This document shows positions 63,813-64,000 of a DNA stretch of 64,000 nt, piece after piece. How positions within the stretch are numbered: the stretch's first letter is position 1; each line of letters starts with the position of its first letter. The notes beneath the pieces were generated by a model. The model worked only from the letters and a program-made list of their open reading frames with translations, was not told the origin of the DNA and ran no database searches. The translations under genes and the position numbers were made by a program. The stretch covers positions 1 through 64,000 of the forward strand of contig CAKAEH010001258.1 in NCBI GenBank assembly GCA_916381525.1, in the 5' to 3' direction. The DNA comes from Cercopithifilaria johnstoni (taxonomy: Eukaryota > Nematoda > Chromadorea > Rhabditida > Onchocercidae).

Positions 63813-64000
63813 TTTTATCTCAAATTTATTTTTAATACTGAAAAATATGAGTTACTAACAAAATTTTGATTAGAATTAGATAAAATGAGTTCATGTAAAA
63901 TGCCGGCAAATATTTGTTATTACAATGCCAAACGATAGAAACCTGTTTTTATCTTTTCCTCTTTTTAATGTAAGAAATAACTTCGCAAAAGTGATTCTGT

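Noticed and set aside
1..64000. Bacterial endosymbiont DNA, transposon, tRNA, rRNA or CRISPR features
   Set aside because: I looked for bacterial-style ORFs, transposase or reverse transcriptase motifs, tRNA cloverleaf boxes and regularly spaced repeats, and found none that hold up by eye.

Overview
The window looks like nuclear DNA of a parasitic nematode, most likely a filarial or other spirurid worm. The evidence is AT-rich sequence with many short and medium introns, compact multi-exon genes, nematode-type families (NOAH/NompA and cuticlin ZP proteins, a UEV-3-like pseudo-E2), and a set of housekeeping genes in conserved animal form. There is no bacterial gene organisation, CRISPR array, phage or intact transposon. 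Most ORFs longer than 60 codons are single exons or chance ORFs. I built the gene models by chaining splice sites in phase and checking the joined protein against the known family.

Layout. (1) 955-9949 (+): a 22-exon NOAH-like apical matrix protein with six PAN/apple modules, a ZP domain, a furin-type site and a membrane anchor. (2) 10721-14679 (-): ribosome biogenesis factor BOP1, 12 exons. (3) 15156-18149 (+): UBA5, the E1 for UFM1, 11 exons, head to head with BOP1 across about 480 bp. (4) 20974-23682 (+): a RING-H2 E3 ligase of RNF38/RNF44/Arkadia-like type. (5) 29780-34151 (+): a PHACTR phosphatase/actin regulator with RPEL motifs, 5' end unresolved. (6) Four genes in a row on the minus strand: rab-5 (45170-43273), a UEV-3-like inactive E2 (42014-40528), an NMNAT NAD synthase (39870-38739) and prefoldin subunit 3 (37202-35425). 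(7) 47563-55658 or 56043 (+): a secreted or membrane LDL-receptor-like protein with two tandem cysteine-rich modules, EGF, a YWTD propeller, EGF and two LDLa repeats. (8) 63812 to 57273 (-): a cuticlin-like ZP protein with a 3.9 kb intron.

The genes fall into three themes: building apical extracellular matrix and cuticle (the two ZP genes at the ends); ubiquitin-like signalling (UBA5, RING ligase, pseudo-E2); and trafficking, cytoskeleton and housekeeping functions (rab-5, PHACTR, prefoldin 3, NMNAT, BOP1).

Points worth a second look are the E2 whose catalytic cysteine is an asparagine, the receptor built from duplicated four-exon modules (one exon was found only by analogy with its duplicate), two GC-AG introns, a duplicated exon fragment inside PHACTR, a perfect 17-bp hairpin in a uba-5 intron, and a possible intron-retention switch between anchored and soluble NOAH.
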